From NCBI RefSeq assembly GCF_002377945.1, contig NZ_DFQV01000017.1:54426-95512 (forward strand): a stretch of 41,087 nucleotides of DNA. Direction: 5' to 3'. Source of the DNA: Psychrobacter sp. UBA3480 (GTDB taxonomy: Bacteria > Pseudomonadota > Gammaproteobacteria > Pseudomonadales > Moraxellaceae). Below the pieces are notes generated by a model. It did not search any database. It had not been told where the DNA came from and worked only from the letters and a program-made list of their open reading frames with translations. Shown here piece after piece: positions 1-9,397 of the stretch. The position numbers and the translations under genes were made by a program. The first letter of the stretch is position 1; every line of letters starts with the position of its first letter.

Positions 1-759
1 CGATTTAGCCCAGAGCATACGCATACCTCATCTGCTGAGACAGGAAGCAATAGTGACTTGCTCGAATCAACTACTGAAGCTGTTGAAGCGATAGAGAACA
101 ACTCAGAGAGTAATACGGAACGTACTTTATTAAATGCTGAGCAGCTATCAAGCACTCCACCTTCTTTTGATCCTTACTGGTATGAGCTGACTGGATTCAA
201 ACCTGAAAACTATGAACCTGTGCAAGATATGCAAATGGCAACAGGCAATTATTTAAAAGCCATTGGGCGCTCACCTGACAATCTACAGCAAGGTCGTCAC
301 AATGATATGCTGGTATTTACGGACATGCATGCCGTTGCCTTACCACATCAACGCTGGCTGCTACAATTAGCCAAAATCTCAGATATCTATCTTAGCCGAA
401 ATCGACTGCGCGTTAACTCTGAACCAGCCAATCCGCCTAAACCGCCTTTAGTAAGTTTGGGATTAATCGGCGGCAATAACGACAATACACCGACCACCAC
501 TAGTGAAAAGCCCATCGAATATGAGGCTTCCACACCGCTATGGAAAAATCCTGTCATTCTTATCATCATACTTGTCGTCGGTGTCCTTGGTGCACTTGCT
601 ACCTTAAAGTACCAATCGCAAAAGTCTGACGGTGCGATACTGGCAACTGAAGAAGTATTAGAACAAGATGCCATTGATGAGCGCCAACAGCAAGATGTAG
701 CCATCGTTATGGTAGATGAAGATGAACCTGACGTTGTAGAGACAGAAAAAGCTGAGTAA
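1..759 (+). CDS. Hypothetical single-pass membrane protein, 5' end outside window
   Basis: The reading frame is open from the first base, so the true start lies upstream and only the C-terminal 252 residues or so are seen. The visible part begins with a Ser/Thr/Glu-rich polar stretch. A compact segment follows that contains FDPYWYELTGF and LPHQRWLLQLAKISDIYL. After a Pro/Thr-rich linker comes one hydrophobic helix (around VILIIILVVGVLGALATL, encoded near 555-610), and the tail is very acidic. This looks like a protein with a large soluble N-terminal part and a C-terminal membrane helix. I do not recognise the family. The TTG at position 58 is just a leucine codon in the open frame, not a convincing start. 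A strong terminator follows at 823-860. Confidence 0.75.
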   Translation, partial: RFSPEHTHTSSAETGSNSDLLESTTEAVEAIENNSESNTERTLLNAEQLSSTPPSFDPYWYELTGFKPENYEPVQDMQMATGNYLKAIGRSPDNLQQGRHNDMLVFTDMHAVALPHQRWLLQLAKISDIYLSRNRLRVNSEPANPPKPPLVSLGLIGGNNDNTPTTTSEKPIEYEASTPLWKNPVILIIILVVGVLGALATLKYQSQKSDGAILATEEVLEQDAIDERQQQDVAIVMVDEDEPDVVETEKAE

Positions 760-822
760 AGCGTTTTACTATTAAGACAGCTATTCTAAAAGTGATGGTT
801 TTAGCAATCATTTATTAACCAT

Positions 823-860
823 AAAAAAAAGAGACCCTACCAACATAGAGTCTCTTTTTT
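823..860. terminator. Bidirectional intrinsic terminator
   Basis: AAAAAAGAGAC and GTCTCTTTTTT form a perfect stem around a 13-nt loop, with A and T runs on both sides. It lies between the end of the upstream plus-strand gene and the end of argG on the minus strand, so it can serve both. Confidence 0.9.
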
Positions 861-905
861 GTTGTGCCATCTAAGTTATGAATTGGCTATCAGTAGCCAA
901 AAGAC

Positions 906-2144
906 TTACTTAGATAAATCGCGACCACGGCTAGCTTCGATAGCTAAACGTAGGCCATTTAGACGGATAAAGCCTTCTGCGTCTTTTTGGTCATAAGCGC
1001 CCGCATCATCTTCGAAAGTGGCAATTTTTTCATCAAATAATGAATCGTCAGATTTACGACCAACAACGCTCACGCTACCTTTATACAGTTTTACACGTAC
1101 GGTACCGTTGACATACTCTTGTGATTTGTCAATCAATGCTTGTAGCATCATACGCTCAGGGCTGAACCAATAGCCATTGTAGATGATTTTTGCGTAGCGT
1201 GGCATTAGCTCATCTTTTAGATGGGCAGCTTCACGATCAAGCGTTAACGACTCAATACCGCGATGCGCTTTTAGCATAATAGTACCCGCTGGCGTCTCGT
1301 AGCAACCACGTGATTTCATACCGACGTAACGGTTTTCAACGATATCTAAACGGCCGATGCCATGTTTGCCGCCGATTTCATTCAGCTTAATCATGACTTC
1401 ATAAGGCTTAAGCGCTTCGCCATCGATAGCAACGATGTCGCCTTTTTCGTATTCTAGTTCTAGATACTGTGCTTCATCAGGTGCTTCTTCTGGGCTGACA
1501 GACCAGCGCCACATGTCATCTTCTGCTTCAGTATACGGTTCTTCTAGAACACCGCCTTCATAAGAGATGTGTAGTAAGTTAGCATCCATTGAGTAAGGAG
1601 ATTTTTTCTTATTGCCCGCATAATCGATTGCGATATCATGCTCTTCAGCATATTTCATCAAGCTTTCACGGCTTGATAGATCCCACTCGCGCCAAGGAGC
1701 AATAGTTACTACATCTGGTGATAAGGCGACTGCACCTAGCTCAAAACGAACTTGGTCATTGCCTTTACCCGTCGCACCATGACTGATAGCATCGGCGTTA
1801 TGCTCTTTAGCAATCTCAACTAAACGCTTGGCAATCAATGGACGAGCAATGGACGTACCTAATAAGTACTCACCTTCGTAAATGGCATTGGCACGGAACA
1901 TAGGGAATACATAATCACGAGCGAACTCTTCGCGCAAATCTTCGATATGGATATGCTTGATACCCATTGCTTGAGCTTTGGCTCGTGCTGGCTCAACTTC
2001 TTCGCCTTGACCGATATCAGCGGTAAAGGTGATTACTTCCGCATCATAAGTTTCTTGTAGCCATTTAGCGATGATTGAGGTATCAAGACCACCTGAATAA
2101 GCCAAGACGATTTTATTGATATTTTTTGGATCAAGTTGAGCCAT
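906..2144 (-). CDS. argG: Argininosuccinate synthase
   Basis: It joins citrulline and aspartate with ATP to give argininosuccinate, the seventh step of arginine synthesis, in the cytosol. The 412-residue protein has the N-type ATP pyrophosphatase P-loop [12 protein letters not shown] near residues 14-25. It also has the family blocks [15 protein letters not shown] and [17 protein letters not shown]. The length and architecture match the short (about 400 aa) bacterial ArgG type rather than the longer E. coli form. The ATG start has a GGGAG ribosome binding site 8 nt upstream. The gene is divergent from pyrC and single, with no other arg gene nearby. I could not identify a convincing ArgR box in the upstream region by eye. 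Confidence 0.97.
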   Translation of the reverse strand: MAQLDPKNINKIVLAYSGGLDTSIIAKWLQETYDAEVITFTADIGQGEEVEPARAKAQAMGIKHIHIEDLREEFARDYVFPMFRANAIYEGEYLLGTSIARPLIAKRLVEIAKEHNADAISHGATGKGNDQVRFELGAVALSPDVVTIAPWREWDLSSRESLMKYAEEHDIAIDYAGNKKKSPYSMDANLLHISYEGGVLEEPYTEAEDDMWRWSVSPEEAPDEAQYLELEYEKGDIVAIDGEALKPYEVMIKLNEIGGKHGIGRLDIVENRYVGMKSRGCYETPAGTIMLKAHRGIESLTLDREAAHLKDELMPRYAKIIYNGYWFSPERMMLQALIDKSQEYVNGTVRVKLYKGSVSVVGRKSDDSLFDEKIATFEDDAGAYDQKDAEGFIRLNGLRLAIEASRGRDLSK

Positions 2145-2479
2145 GAAGAACTCCCATTATGAAATATAGTTTTAGAAAAGGCGACGATCAAATCGAAAGC
2201 AAGTCGAACGATAATTACCTGCTCAGTGTACATCATATTTACTATGGGCAAAAGTCTAACTGCCATAAGGCGTGCGCTTTTGACTTAAATTCTAGTCAAC
2301 CTCATTTTTGCCATCAGAATTTAAACATCGTTTAAAGATAAGATATTAATCTTAGCTCGATGAATTATGTACAGATATCTAGCCTTATATTTAGTCAAGT
2401 GGGCAAATCTGTTATGATAGACCCACAGTATTACTCCCTTTTGTTTCCTTTATTTGACGATATAGAGCGCTTTGACACT
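2145..2479. other. Intergenic region between divergent argG and pyrC
   Basis: This AT-rich stretch must hold the promoters of both genes. The pyrC frame is open through part of it (from 2360), with ATG codons at 2360 and 2414, but none has a strong ribosome binding site. No hairpin or leader peptide with clear features was seen. Confidence 0.5.
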
Positions 2480-3550
2480 ATGACTGATTCGATTAGAGAA
2501 TTGACCATCCTTCAGCCAGATGACTGGCATATTCATTTGCGTGACGATCTCGCTTTGAGCACGACCGTACCTCATGCAGCAAGCAGCTTCAACCGTGTCA
2601 TCTGTATGCCTAACCTTGTGCCTCCAGTCAAAAATGCACAAGATGCGATTGCCTACCGCGCACGTATCATGGAGCAATTAGCAGCAAGTGATTTAAGTCT
2701 TGAGCGCAAGTCAGCTTTCGATCCGCGTATGACTCTATATTTAACGGATAACACCACTGCCCAAGATATTGAGTTGGCAGCGCAGTCAGGTATCGTACAA
2801 GCTGTCAAACTCTACCCTGCTGGAGCGACTACTAACTCCGCAGATGGCGTCACCAATATTAATGCCTGCGTCGATGTCTTTGAAGCATTAGAGAAGTACA
2901 ATTTGCCATTGCTAATTCATGGTGAAGTGACCCAAGACCATATAGATATCTTTGATCGTGAAAAGCGTTTCTTAGATGAAGTGTTGGCACAAATTATCGT
3001 GAAATTCCCTACGTTGAAAATAGTAGTAGAGCACATCACTACCAGCGATGCGGCAGATTTTGTATTGTCACAAGGTAACCATGTTGCTGCCACTATTACG
3101 CCGCAGCATTTGATGTTTAACCGCAATCACTTATTGGTGGGTGGCATCAAACCGCATTTTTATTGCTTACCTATTTTAAAGCGTGAGAGCCACCAAAAAG
3201 TGCTATTAGATGTAGCTACTAGTGGTAATCCAAAGTTCTTCTTGGGTACCGACTCTGCGCCACATGCGACAGACAAAAAAGAAGCCGCTTGTGGCTGTGC
3301 CGGTTGCTATAGTGCAGCCACGGCGCTGCCCTTGTATGCGACCGCCTTTGATAGTATTGGAAAAATAGATAAGCTTGAAGGTTTTGCCAGTCGTTTTGGC
3401 GCTCAGTTCTACGGCTTACCTCTAAATGAAAGCACCATCACGCTTGTTAACACGCCTATGCAAGTACCGACTGACTATCCTTATTTTGATGGCGCATCAT
3501 TGACTCCCCTAATGGCAGGTGAGACGCTACCTTGGTCAATTAAGGCTTAA
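2480..3550 (+). CDS. pyrC: Dihydroorotase (class II, E. coli PyrC type)
   Basis: It catalyses the reversible cyclisation of N-carbamoyl-aspartate to dihydroorotate, step three of pyrimidine synthesis. The zinc ligand motif HIHLRD is near the N-terminus (DDWHIHLRD). The carbamylated-lysine region is [13 protein letters not shown], and later metal-ligand or substrate segments are LIHGEV, EHITT and GTDSAPHA. The Cys-rich [10 protein letters not shown] segment typical of E. coli PyrC is also present. The protein is about 356 residues from the ATG at 2480, matching the E. coli start (MT...LTI...DDWH). The frame stays open upstream to 2360, giving 40 extra residues with no similarity to known PyrC, so I prefer 2480 even though its ribosome binding site is weak. 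It is divergent from argG. Confidence 0.95.
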   Translation: MTDSIRELTILQPDDWHIHLRDDLALSTTVPHAASSFNRVICMPNLVPPVKNAQDAIAYRARIMEQLAASDLSLERKSAFDPRMTLYLTDNTTAQDIELAAQSGIVQAVKLYPAGATTNSADGVTNINACVDVFEALEKYNLPLLIHGEVTQDHIDIFDREKRFLDEVLAQIIVKFPTLKIVVEHITTSDAADFVLSQGNHVAATITPQHLMFNRNHLLVGGIKPHFYCLPILKRESHQKVLLDVATSGNPKFFLGTDSAPHATDKKEAACGCAGCYSAATALPLYATAFDSIGKIDKLEGFASRFGAQFYGLPLNESTITLVNTPMQVPTDYPYFDGASLTPLMAGETLPWSIKA

Positions 3551-3592
3551 CGCCCGTAAAGCTTAGCATTCAATAAATGACCTGTTATTTTA

Positions 3593-3660
3593 TCCTATGA
3601 TATTGATGATACCTTTGTAGTAGATTTCTTTGTACTAAAGGTGCAGTTAGTATCATAGGA
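3593..3660. repeat. 68-bp imperfect palindrome between pyrC and rnt
   Basis: The outer arms TCCTATGATA (3593-3602) and TATCATAGGA (3651-3660) are perfectly complementary. The inner arms ACCTTTGTAGTA (3611-3622) and TACTAAAGGT (3633-3642) pair except for a two-base bulge, and the two 8-nt segments between the arms are unpaired. It lies about 40 bp after the pyrC stop. There is no T tract, so it is not a classical terminator. It could be a mobile palindromic repeat or an mRNA-stabilising hairpin. Confidence 0.6.
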
Positions 3661-3715
3661 TGCTTATTTCTTATTCAATATATTAGTACGACTGATAAAA
3701 GTGATTTAACTTTAT

Positions 3716-4501
3716 ATGACCAATCAAAACATAGCGACCTTGCCTGACGAAGACTTATCAAACCCTAAATCTGCCAGTCTTGATGCTACTCTAAGCACTT
3801 CCGCTGAAGATGCAGCTTCAGCGACAGATGAGCAAGCACCTATGGCCTTAAAAGACCGCTTTCGTAAGTTCTTGCCTGTCGTCGTCGACGTGGAAACAGC
3901 AGGTTTCAATGCCCAGACTGATGCCCTGTTAGAAATTGCCTGCATTCCCGTCTTACTGAATGAGCAAGGTGTATTTTATCCAGGTGAAGCTTTCAACGCT
4001 CATATTGAGCCTTTTGAAGGTGCGAACTTAGAACCAAGTGCGCTTGCTTTTACGGGTATTGATCCTAAAAACCCAATGCGTAAAGCCATTGCTGAAGATG
4101 AAAAAACAGCCTTACGCCGCATCTTTAAAGGGTTAAAAGACGTACGCCGTGACGAAGAATGCCGTCAATGTGTCTTAATTGGGCACAATGCTCATTTTGA
4201 CTTGGCTTTTTTGAATGCAGCTGTGCTACGAACCAATAGCAAAAACCACAATCCATTTCATAACTTTTCAGTATTTGATACCGTCACCTTATCAGCATTA
4301 GCATTTGGTCAAACCGTCCTAGCACGTGCTTGTAAGGCAGCAGGGTTAGAGTTCGATGGCAAGAATGCTCACTCAGCTCTGTATGACACTCAAAAGACTG
4401 CTGAACTATTTTGTCATATACTGAATAACTACCCTATGTTGGCCAATGCGCTGCACAATGAAGATGCGAAAGAAGAGTCAGCTGATAGCGATAGTCAATA
4501 A
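3716..4501 (+). CDS. rnt: Ribonuclease T
   Basis: This 3'-to-5' exoribonuclease trims the 3' ends of tRNA and other stable RNAs; it acts as a cytosolic homodimer. It belongs to the DEDDh family. The visible catalytic residues are D58 and E60 (VVDVETAG), D162 (GHNAHFD), H219 and D224 (AHSALYD). The blocks FNAQTDALLEIA and PFEGANL are characteristic of RNase T. At 261 residues it is longer than the E. coli enzyme (about 215). The excess is a polar Ser/Ala/Asp/Glu-rich N-terminal extension of about 43 residues and an acidic C-terminal tail. An internal ATG at 3842 would remove the extension and align with the E. coli start, so the true start is uncertain. The tRNA-Glu gene lies 530 bp downstream. 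Confidence 0.93.
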   Translation: MTNQNIATLPDEDLSNPKSASLDATLSTSAEDAASATDEQAPMALKDRFRKFLPVVVDVETAGFNAQTDALLEIACIPVLLNEQGVFYPGEAFNAHIEPFEGANLEPSALAFTGIDPKNPMRKAIAEDEKTALRRIFKGLKDVRRDEECRQCVLIGHNAHFDLAFLNAAVLRTNSKNHNPFHNFSVFDTVTLSALAFGQTVLARACKAAGLEFDGKNAHSALYDTQKTAELFCHILNNYPMLANALHNEDAKEESADSDSQ

Positions 4502-4738
4502 GTCACATATCCTATATTGCCAATCATACATAATAGTGCTATTTGTAATACTTGATGACTTTGACATCTTGATTTGGCAATCAATAGGGATATGATTGAT
4601 ATCATAATATATAGATGGAACTATTTTCGTGATTACAGACATAGTTGTTCTATTCGATATTAATAACGGTCTGATGATAAAATATCACTCTTAAACGATG
4701 TAGTTATATCCTATAGATGGTTTAAGTTGCTCACACTG

Positions 4739-4762
4739 TCTTGATAGTAAGCATTATCAAGA
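4739..4762. promoter_or_regulatory. Dyad just upstream of the 65-aa membrane microprotein
   Basis: TCTTGATA (4739-4746) and TATCAAGA (4755-4762) are perfect inverted repeats with an 8-nt spacer. The dyad ends 5 nt before the ribosome binding site of the gene at 4783. It could be a repressor operator or an mRNA hairpin controlling translation; the sequence alone does not decide. Confidence 0.45.
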
Positions 4763-4782
4763 TTAATAGGAGGGACTTTATT

Positions 4783-4980
4783 ATGGATCCACAGCTCAAG
4801 TTATGGGGCACCATTCTCGGTTATATGCTGCTCGCATTGACGATTAGTGCCTGTACTTCTTTATGGATTCGCTATCATTTAAAGCGAAATGACCTACATC
4901 CTCGTCGCGCAATTAAAAAAAGATATTTAATTTTAAAAAGACGTAGAAAAAGGCTTGACAGGAAGCGCCGACGCTATTAA
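4783..4980 (+). CDS. Small membrane protein with a strongly basic tail (65 aa)
   Basis: The start is ATG 4783, because a near-perfect AGGAGGG ribosome binding site (4768-4774) sits at optimal spacing; an upstream in-frame TTG at 4741 has none. After a short polar start (MDPQLKLW) there is one membrane helix (roughly residues 8-30, with GYMLLALTISAC). The C-terminal half is dominated by Arg and Lys (KRYLILKRRRKRLDRKRRRY). By the positive-inside rule the tail should face the cytosol, where it could contact nucleic acid or acidic lipids. I do not recognise the family. It is directly upstream of tRNA-Glu on the same strand, with a dyad in front of its ribosome binding site. Confidence 0.75.
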   Translation: MDPQLKLWGTILGYMLLALTISACTSLWIRYHLKRNDLHPRRAIKKRYLILKRRRKRLDRKRRRY

Positions 4981-5032
4981 AATACGCACCACTTCAGCAT
5001 AAATGGTGAAAGCAGTTGAAGTGTTGTTACTA

Positions 5033-5108
5033 GTCCCCATCGTCTAGAGGCCTAGGACACCGCCCTTTCACGGCGGTAACGGGGGTTCGAATCCCCCTGG
5101 GGACGCCA
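5033..5108 (+). tRNA. tRNA-Glu (anticodon UUC)
   Basis: The 76-nt cloverleaf has acceptor stem GTCCCCA/TGGGGAC, anticodon stem CCGCC/GGCGG and loop CTTTCAC, giving anticodon TTC at 5067-5069. The T arm is GGGGG-TTCGAAT-CCCCC. The 3' end is GCCA, so CCA is encoded. The GACGCCA end can also pair with TGGCGTC only 5 nt downstream (5114-5120), and a second hairpin CTTGTTAG/CTAACAAG (5122-5129/5155-5162) follows, so the 3' trailer is structured. Confidence 0.98.
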
Positions 5109-5171
5109 CTATTTGGCGTCACTTGTTAGCACTATTGCTTAGCATTAGATTAGACTAACAAGCGTACCACC

Positions 5172-5210
5172 AAAACCCAGTTCATAATAAATTATGAACT
5201 GGGTTTTTTT
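5172..5210 (+). terminator. Intrinsic terminator after tRNA-Glu
   Basis: AAAACCCAGTTCATAAT pairs with ATTATGAACTGGGTTTT across a very small loop and is followed by a run of seven T. It ends the tRNA-Glu transcript. Confidence 0.9.
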
Positions 5211-5248
5211 ATGTCTGTCATTAAGAGCTAACTTATTCTTTTAAATAA

Positions 5249-5281
5249 AAAAGCCAGCATCAATTGAATGCTGGCTTTTTC
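5249..5281. terminator. Bidirectional intrinsic terminator upstream of the BLUF gene end
   Basis: AAAAGCCAGCAT pairs with ATGCTGGCTTTT around a short loop and is flanked by A and T tracts on both sides. It lies 67 bp past the stop of the minus-strand BLUF gene and is probably its terminator, and a backup for the tRNA transcript. Confidence 0.85.
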
Positions 5282-5347
5282 TATTTGGTTGTCTTATTAA
5301 CTATAAATATAGCTTGGCTCAAGGGGAACTTTATTCATATCTATCGA

Positions 5348-5956
5348 TTACAGCAGTAACCATAGCAACGTAGCCACTATCATTAATCCCAATATCGTCT
5401 GGATTAAAAAGAACGCTTGATGCTGCCCTACAACCTTACTTAAAGTGACCCCTAGCGTACTATATTTGACAGGTGGCGTATCGACGTTACCTGTTCTCGT
5501 TTGCTCTTCATAGTAGCCCTGCAGCACGTCCAAGAACTTCTGCCACTCATTAGAATCCCACTCATAAGGCTTAAATGGCATTAACTTTTTAAGCTCAGGC
5601 TCTTTAGTCATCCAACGCTCAAGGGTAATTGAACGTAATGACCAACTGGCAAAGCGACGTTCGGTAATCTCAGAAAAATCTAAAATCTTTAATTCTTTAT
5701 GTCGATCATCCACCAACAAACGATTTTTTAGATTGGTTAGTGCCTGCTCTGAGCCTTCGACACACTGTAAAAAGTAGCCATTGCCATAGCAAAGAATACC
5801 CGTGACATTATCTATTTGATTGCGTTCAACCGCGGTCTCTGAGATATCATTAAGCGTGCTAGGACTTGAAAGACCAGTAGAGGTAATCCGGCTTATATAT
5901 ACAAGCTGGCAGAAATCTGTCGTTACTGGATTTGTTGAATCGTTGATTGTTGACAA
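5348..5956 (-). CDS. BLUF-domain blue-light sensor with C-terminal membrane helix
   Basis: BLUF domains bind FAD and change hydrogen bonding in blue light. Residues 16-110 contain the full set of flavin-pocket residues: Y20 (QLVYIS), N46 (ERNQID), Q64 (YFLQCVEG) and W105 (ASWSLR), with Leu at the position after W where AppA has Met. The motifs NVTGILCYGNG and the D-R-H turn are also typical. After about residue 130 there is a linker of some 50 residues and then one hydrophobic helix at 182-202, ending at the C-terminus. No EAL, GGDEF or cyclase domain is present. The start is TTG 5956, supported by a GGGAG ribosome binding site (5964-5968). It is a single gene with its own terminator. The signalling partner is not evident from the neighbours. 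Confidence 0.9.
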   Translation of the reverse strand: MSTINDSTNPVTTDFCQLVYISRITSTGLSSPSTLNDISETAVERNQIDNVTGILCYGNGYFLQCVEGSEQALTNLKNRLLVDDRHKELKILDFSEITERRFASWSLRSITLERWMTKEPELKKLMPFKPYEWDSNEWQKFLDVLQGYYEEQTRTGNVDTPPVKYSTLGVTLSKVVGQHQAFFLIQTILGLMIVATLLWLLL

Positions 5957-6383
5957 TCAGCTTCTCCCTATTATCAGGTAAATGTCGCTAAAACAATCAT
6001 ACTAACTTCAGAAAAAATATAGAGACAACATAACTAAGCGTAATGAATCGGTCTGATATATTATTGATTTTATAAGTTTTTATATTAATTGTATTAAGTT
6101 AGTTACATCATAGGTTAGTTTGGTCATTAAAGCAACCTATTACTGGACATAGGCCCGCTCAGACACAAAAAACATGTGTAATAACCATATTATATCCCAA
6201 AGTAGATTATATATATTCTTGGTATAGGCTTTAGTAATAGTTCATTTTTGAATTAATCTTTAAGAATAGTACAGAAAAGTCTAACGAGGATATAGTGGCT
6301 ACTGAAGCCCTAATACTTATTATGGCCACCATTAAGTATAAAAGGAGTAAAATTGATGCTCGTTAGCGGAAGTAGAATTGAAA
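5957..6383. other. Intergenic region between ispD and the BLUF gene
   Basis: This 427-bp AT-rich stretch must contain the BLUF promoter. Near its ispD end, on the plus strand, it holds two tiny overlapping open frames with good ribosome binding sites (6295-6366 and 6356-6403, listed separately). It also holds a dyad ATACTTA/TAAGTAT (6313-6319/6333-6339) with an inner ATGG/CCAT. Confidence 0.5.
6295..6366 (+). CDS. Possible 23-aa hydrophobic/basic small protein
   Basis: The frame runs from GTG 6295 to TAG and follows a CGAGGA ribosome binding site. It would encode a hydrophobic half (ALILIMATI) followed by a basic half (KYKRSKIDAR). This is the general shape of small membrane-active or type I toxin-like peptides, but a 23-codon frame can arise by chance. 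A second frame, ATG 6356 to 6403 (15 codons), has a perfect AAGGAGT site 8 nt upstream and overlaps the end of ispD on the opposite strand. It is a candidate only. Confidence 0.2.
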   Translation: MATEALILIMATIKYKRSKIDAR

Positions 6384-7112
6384 CTAAGACTGAAGCGCCA
6401 TAATCGCTGTTAACAGTACCGCATCATCAGGATAGGTCAGTTTTATATTCTGGCGACTACCAGAGACTAAGCGTATTGGTAAACCTAGTTGTTCAAAAGC
6501 ACTGGCCTCATCTGTGATGCTTAGCTGATGTTCAAACACATGATTTAGGACTTTTTTTAATTGACCTAAACGGAATACTTGCGGGGTTTGTGCTTGCCAC
6601 ATGTTACTACGATCAATGGTAGATTTGGTATAAGAGTGTGCACGACTCTCTTCTGCGGAAGTAGCTTGCTGATAGGAAGCTTTTAACGTATCGGCCACTG
6701 GTGTCGCTAGAATAGCGCCGTAAGGCTCCAACATCGCTGCTTCAATCACTTGATCGATATCTGAACTTGGTACAGCGGGACGTGCTGCATCGTGAATAAG
6801 CACCAAATCTGAATCATCAGCACCTGTCTGACTAATTGCTTCAACGCCCGACTGTACTGACTGCCAACGCTCCGCTCCGCCGACTGCATAGCTTATAGGA
6901 AGGGCAAACTCTAACTGCTGAGCCGTGCCGTCATCGGCTGATATGACCAATAGACAATTATCAATGTAATCACTACAAGCAAGTCGTGCCACGCTATGTT
7001 GCAATAGCGTCTGACCTTCTAGCATTGTATATTGTTTGGCAATAGACGCACCAAAACGGCTGCCGCGACCAGCTGCGACAATCATGGCATGTATATTAGG
7101 GGTTGTATTCAT
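6384..7112 (-). CDS. ispD: 2-C-methyl-D-erythritol 4-phosphate cytidylyltransferase
   Basis: It transfers CMP from CTP to methylerythritol phosphate in the non-mevalonate isoprenoid pathway. The nucleotide-binding signature AAGRGSRFG with the distal KQY lies near the N-terminus. It is followed by GGAERWQSV, HDAARP, TPQVFR, TDEASAFE and the final NIKLTYPDD, all standard for IspD. The protein is about 242 residues from ATG 7112. An alternative ATG at 7139 gives nine extra residues; neither has a strong ribosome binding site, and the shorter form fits the family better. It is the last gene of the eno-ftsB-ispD run, an order common in Gammaproteobacteria, and lies 168 bp after ftsB. ispF, often adjacent in other genomes, is not here. 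Confidence 0.95.
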   Translation of the reverse strand: MNTTPNIHAMIVAAGRGSRFGASIAKQYTMLEGQTLLQHSVARLACSDYIDNCLLVISADDGTAQQLEFALPISYAVGGAERWQSVQSGVEAISQTGADDSDLVLIHDAARPAVPSSDIDQVIEAAMLEPYGAILATPVADTLKASYQQATSAEESRAHSYTKSTIDRSNMWQAQTPQVFRLGQLKKVLNHVFEHQLSITDEASAFEQLGLPIRLVSGSRQNIKLTYPDDAVLLTAIMALQS

Positions 7113-7280
7113 AGTAGTGTACTCATGGTTTGAGCCCATGACAGTATATGTAAAGAGGAATAAAGCAGGTGTTAAGTATAATGAATGGTGTCAGGTAACA
7201 ACATTATAATGCTACGTCATGAAAATTAAGTCATGCCGTGAAAAATAGTCTATTTGTAAGAGCCAGTATATTCGTAATAG

Positions 7281-7589
7281 CTAATAGTTGCTGTGCGTGG
7301 TTGGTGCGGTGGATACTTGGACAAAAGTCTCATTGGGTTTGATTAAACCTAAATCTAAGCGAGCATGCTCTTCTACGGCCTCAAGTCCCGTTTTTAAATC
7401 TTGAACATCGGTGCGTAGTAAGTTGTTTGCTGCAACTTGATTGTCATTCAAACGTTGTTGCTCTTCAATTTGAGCTGTCAACTTGTTGTGTTCAAAACGG
7501 CCATTTTCACCCAACCAATACTGATATTGCAATCCTAAAAGCACTGCAACGGCTAAAGCAAGTAGTATAAATTGGCTAAAATATTTCAT
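7281..7589 (-). CDS. ftsB: Cell division protein FtsB
   Basis: This is a small bitopic membrane protein that forms the FtsQ-FtsB-FtsL complex and helps activate septal peptidoglycan synthesis. The 102 residues comprise a short cytoplasmic start (MKYFSQ), a membrane helix at about 7-22, and a coiled coil at about 33-75 rich in Leu, Gln, Asn and Glu. The conserved periplasmic block EEHARLDLGLIKPNETFVQV follows. Gene position between eno and ispD is the classical one and supports the call. The ribosome binding site is weak. A 12-bp hairpin (7640-7673) separates it from eno. Confidence 0.93.
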   Translation of the reverse strand: MKYFSQFILLALAVAVLLGLQYQYWLGENGRFEHNKLTAQIEEQQRLNDNQVAANNLLRTDVQDLKTGLEAVEEHARLDLGLIKPNETFVQVSTAPTTHSNY

Positions 7590-7639
7590 AAGGTGATAAC
7601 GCCAAACGGTATAAAAGAGAATAGTAAAGTTTAAGCTGA

Positions 7640-7673
7640 TTAGGCGATATACAAATGATTATATATCGCCTAA
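7640..7673. promoter_or_regulatory. 12-bp perfect hairpin between eno and ftsB
   Basis: TTAGGCGATATA (7640-7651) and TATATCGCCTAA (7662-7673) pair perfectly around a 10-nt loop. On the minus-strand transcript no T run follows, so complete intrinsic termination is unlikely. It may be a stabilising or partial-termination hairpin that lowers ftsB-ispD expression relative to eno. Confidence 0.6.
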
Positions 7674-7755
7674 GTATTGACTTCAGCTGATGAGTCTAGG
7701 CTTTTTAGCGTACATTACTTAACGCATATTACGCGCCAAAGAGCCAGTCAGACGC

Positions 7756-9397
<1,642 letters not shown>

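Noticed and set aside
387..704. Long open frame antisense to the first gene, and similar antisense frames inside argG, copA, glcB, ppk1 and lon
   Set aside because: They lie wholly inside well-supported genes, lack ribosome binding sites and have no recognisable domains.
2145..2359. ArgR binding boxes or a pyrimidine-responsive leader between argG and pyrC
   Set aside because: No convincing match by eye; calling them would be guesswork.
5033..5162. tRNA-Glu as an integration (att) site
   Set aside because: No integrase gene, no repeated tRNA 3' end nearby and no foreign gene block downstream.
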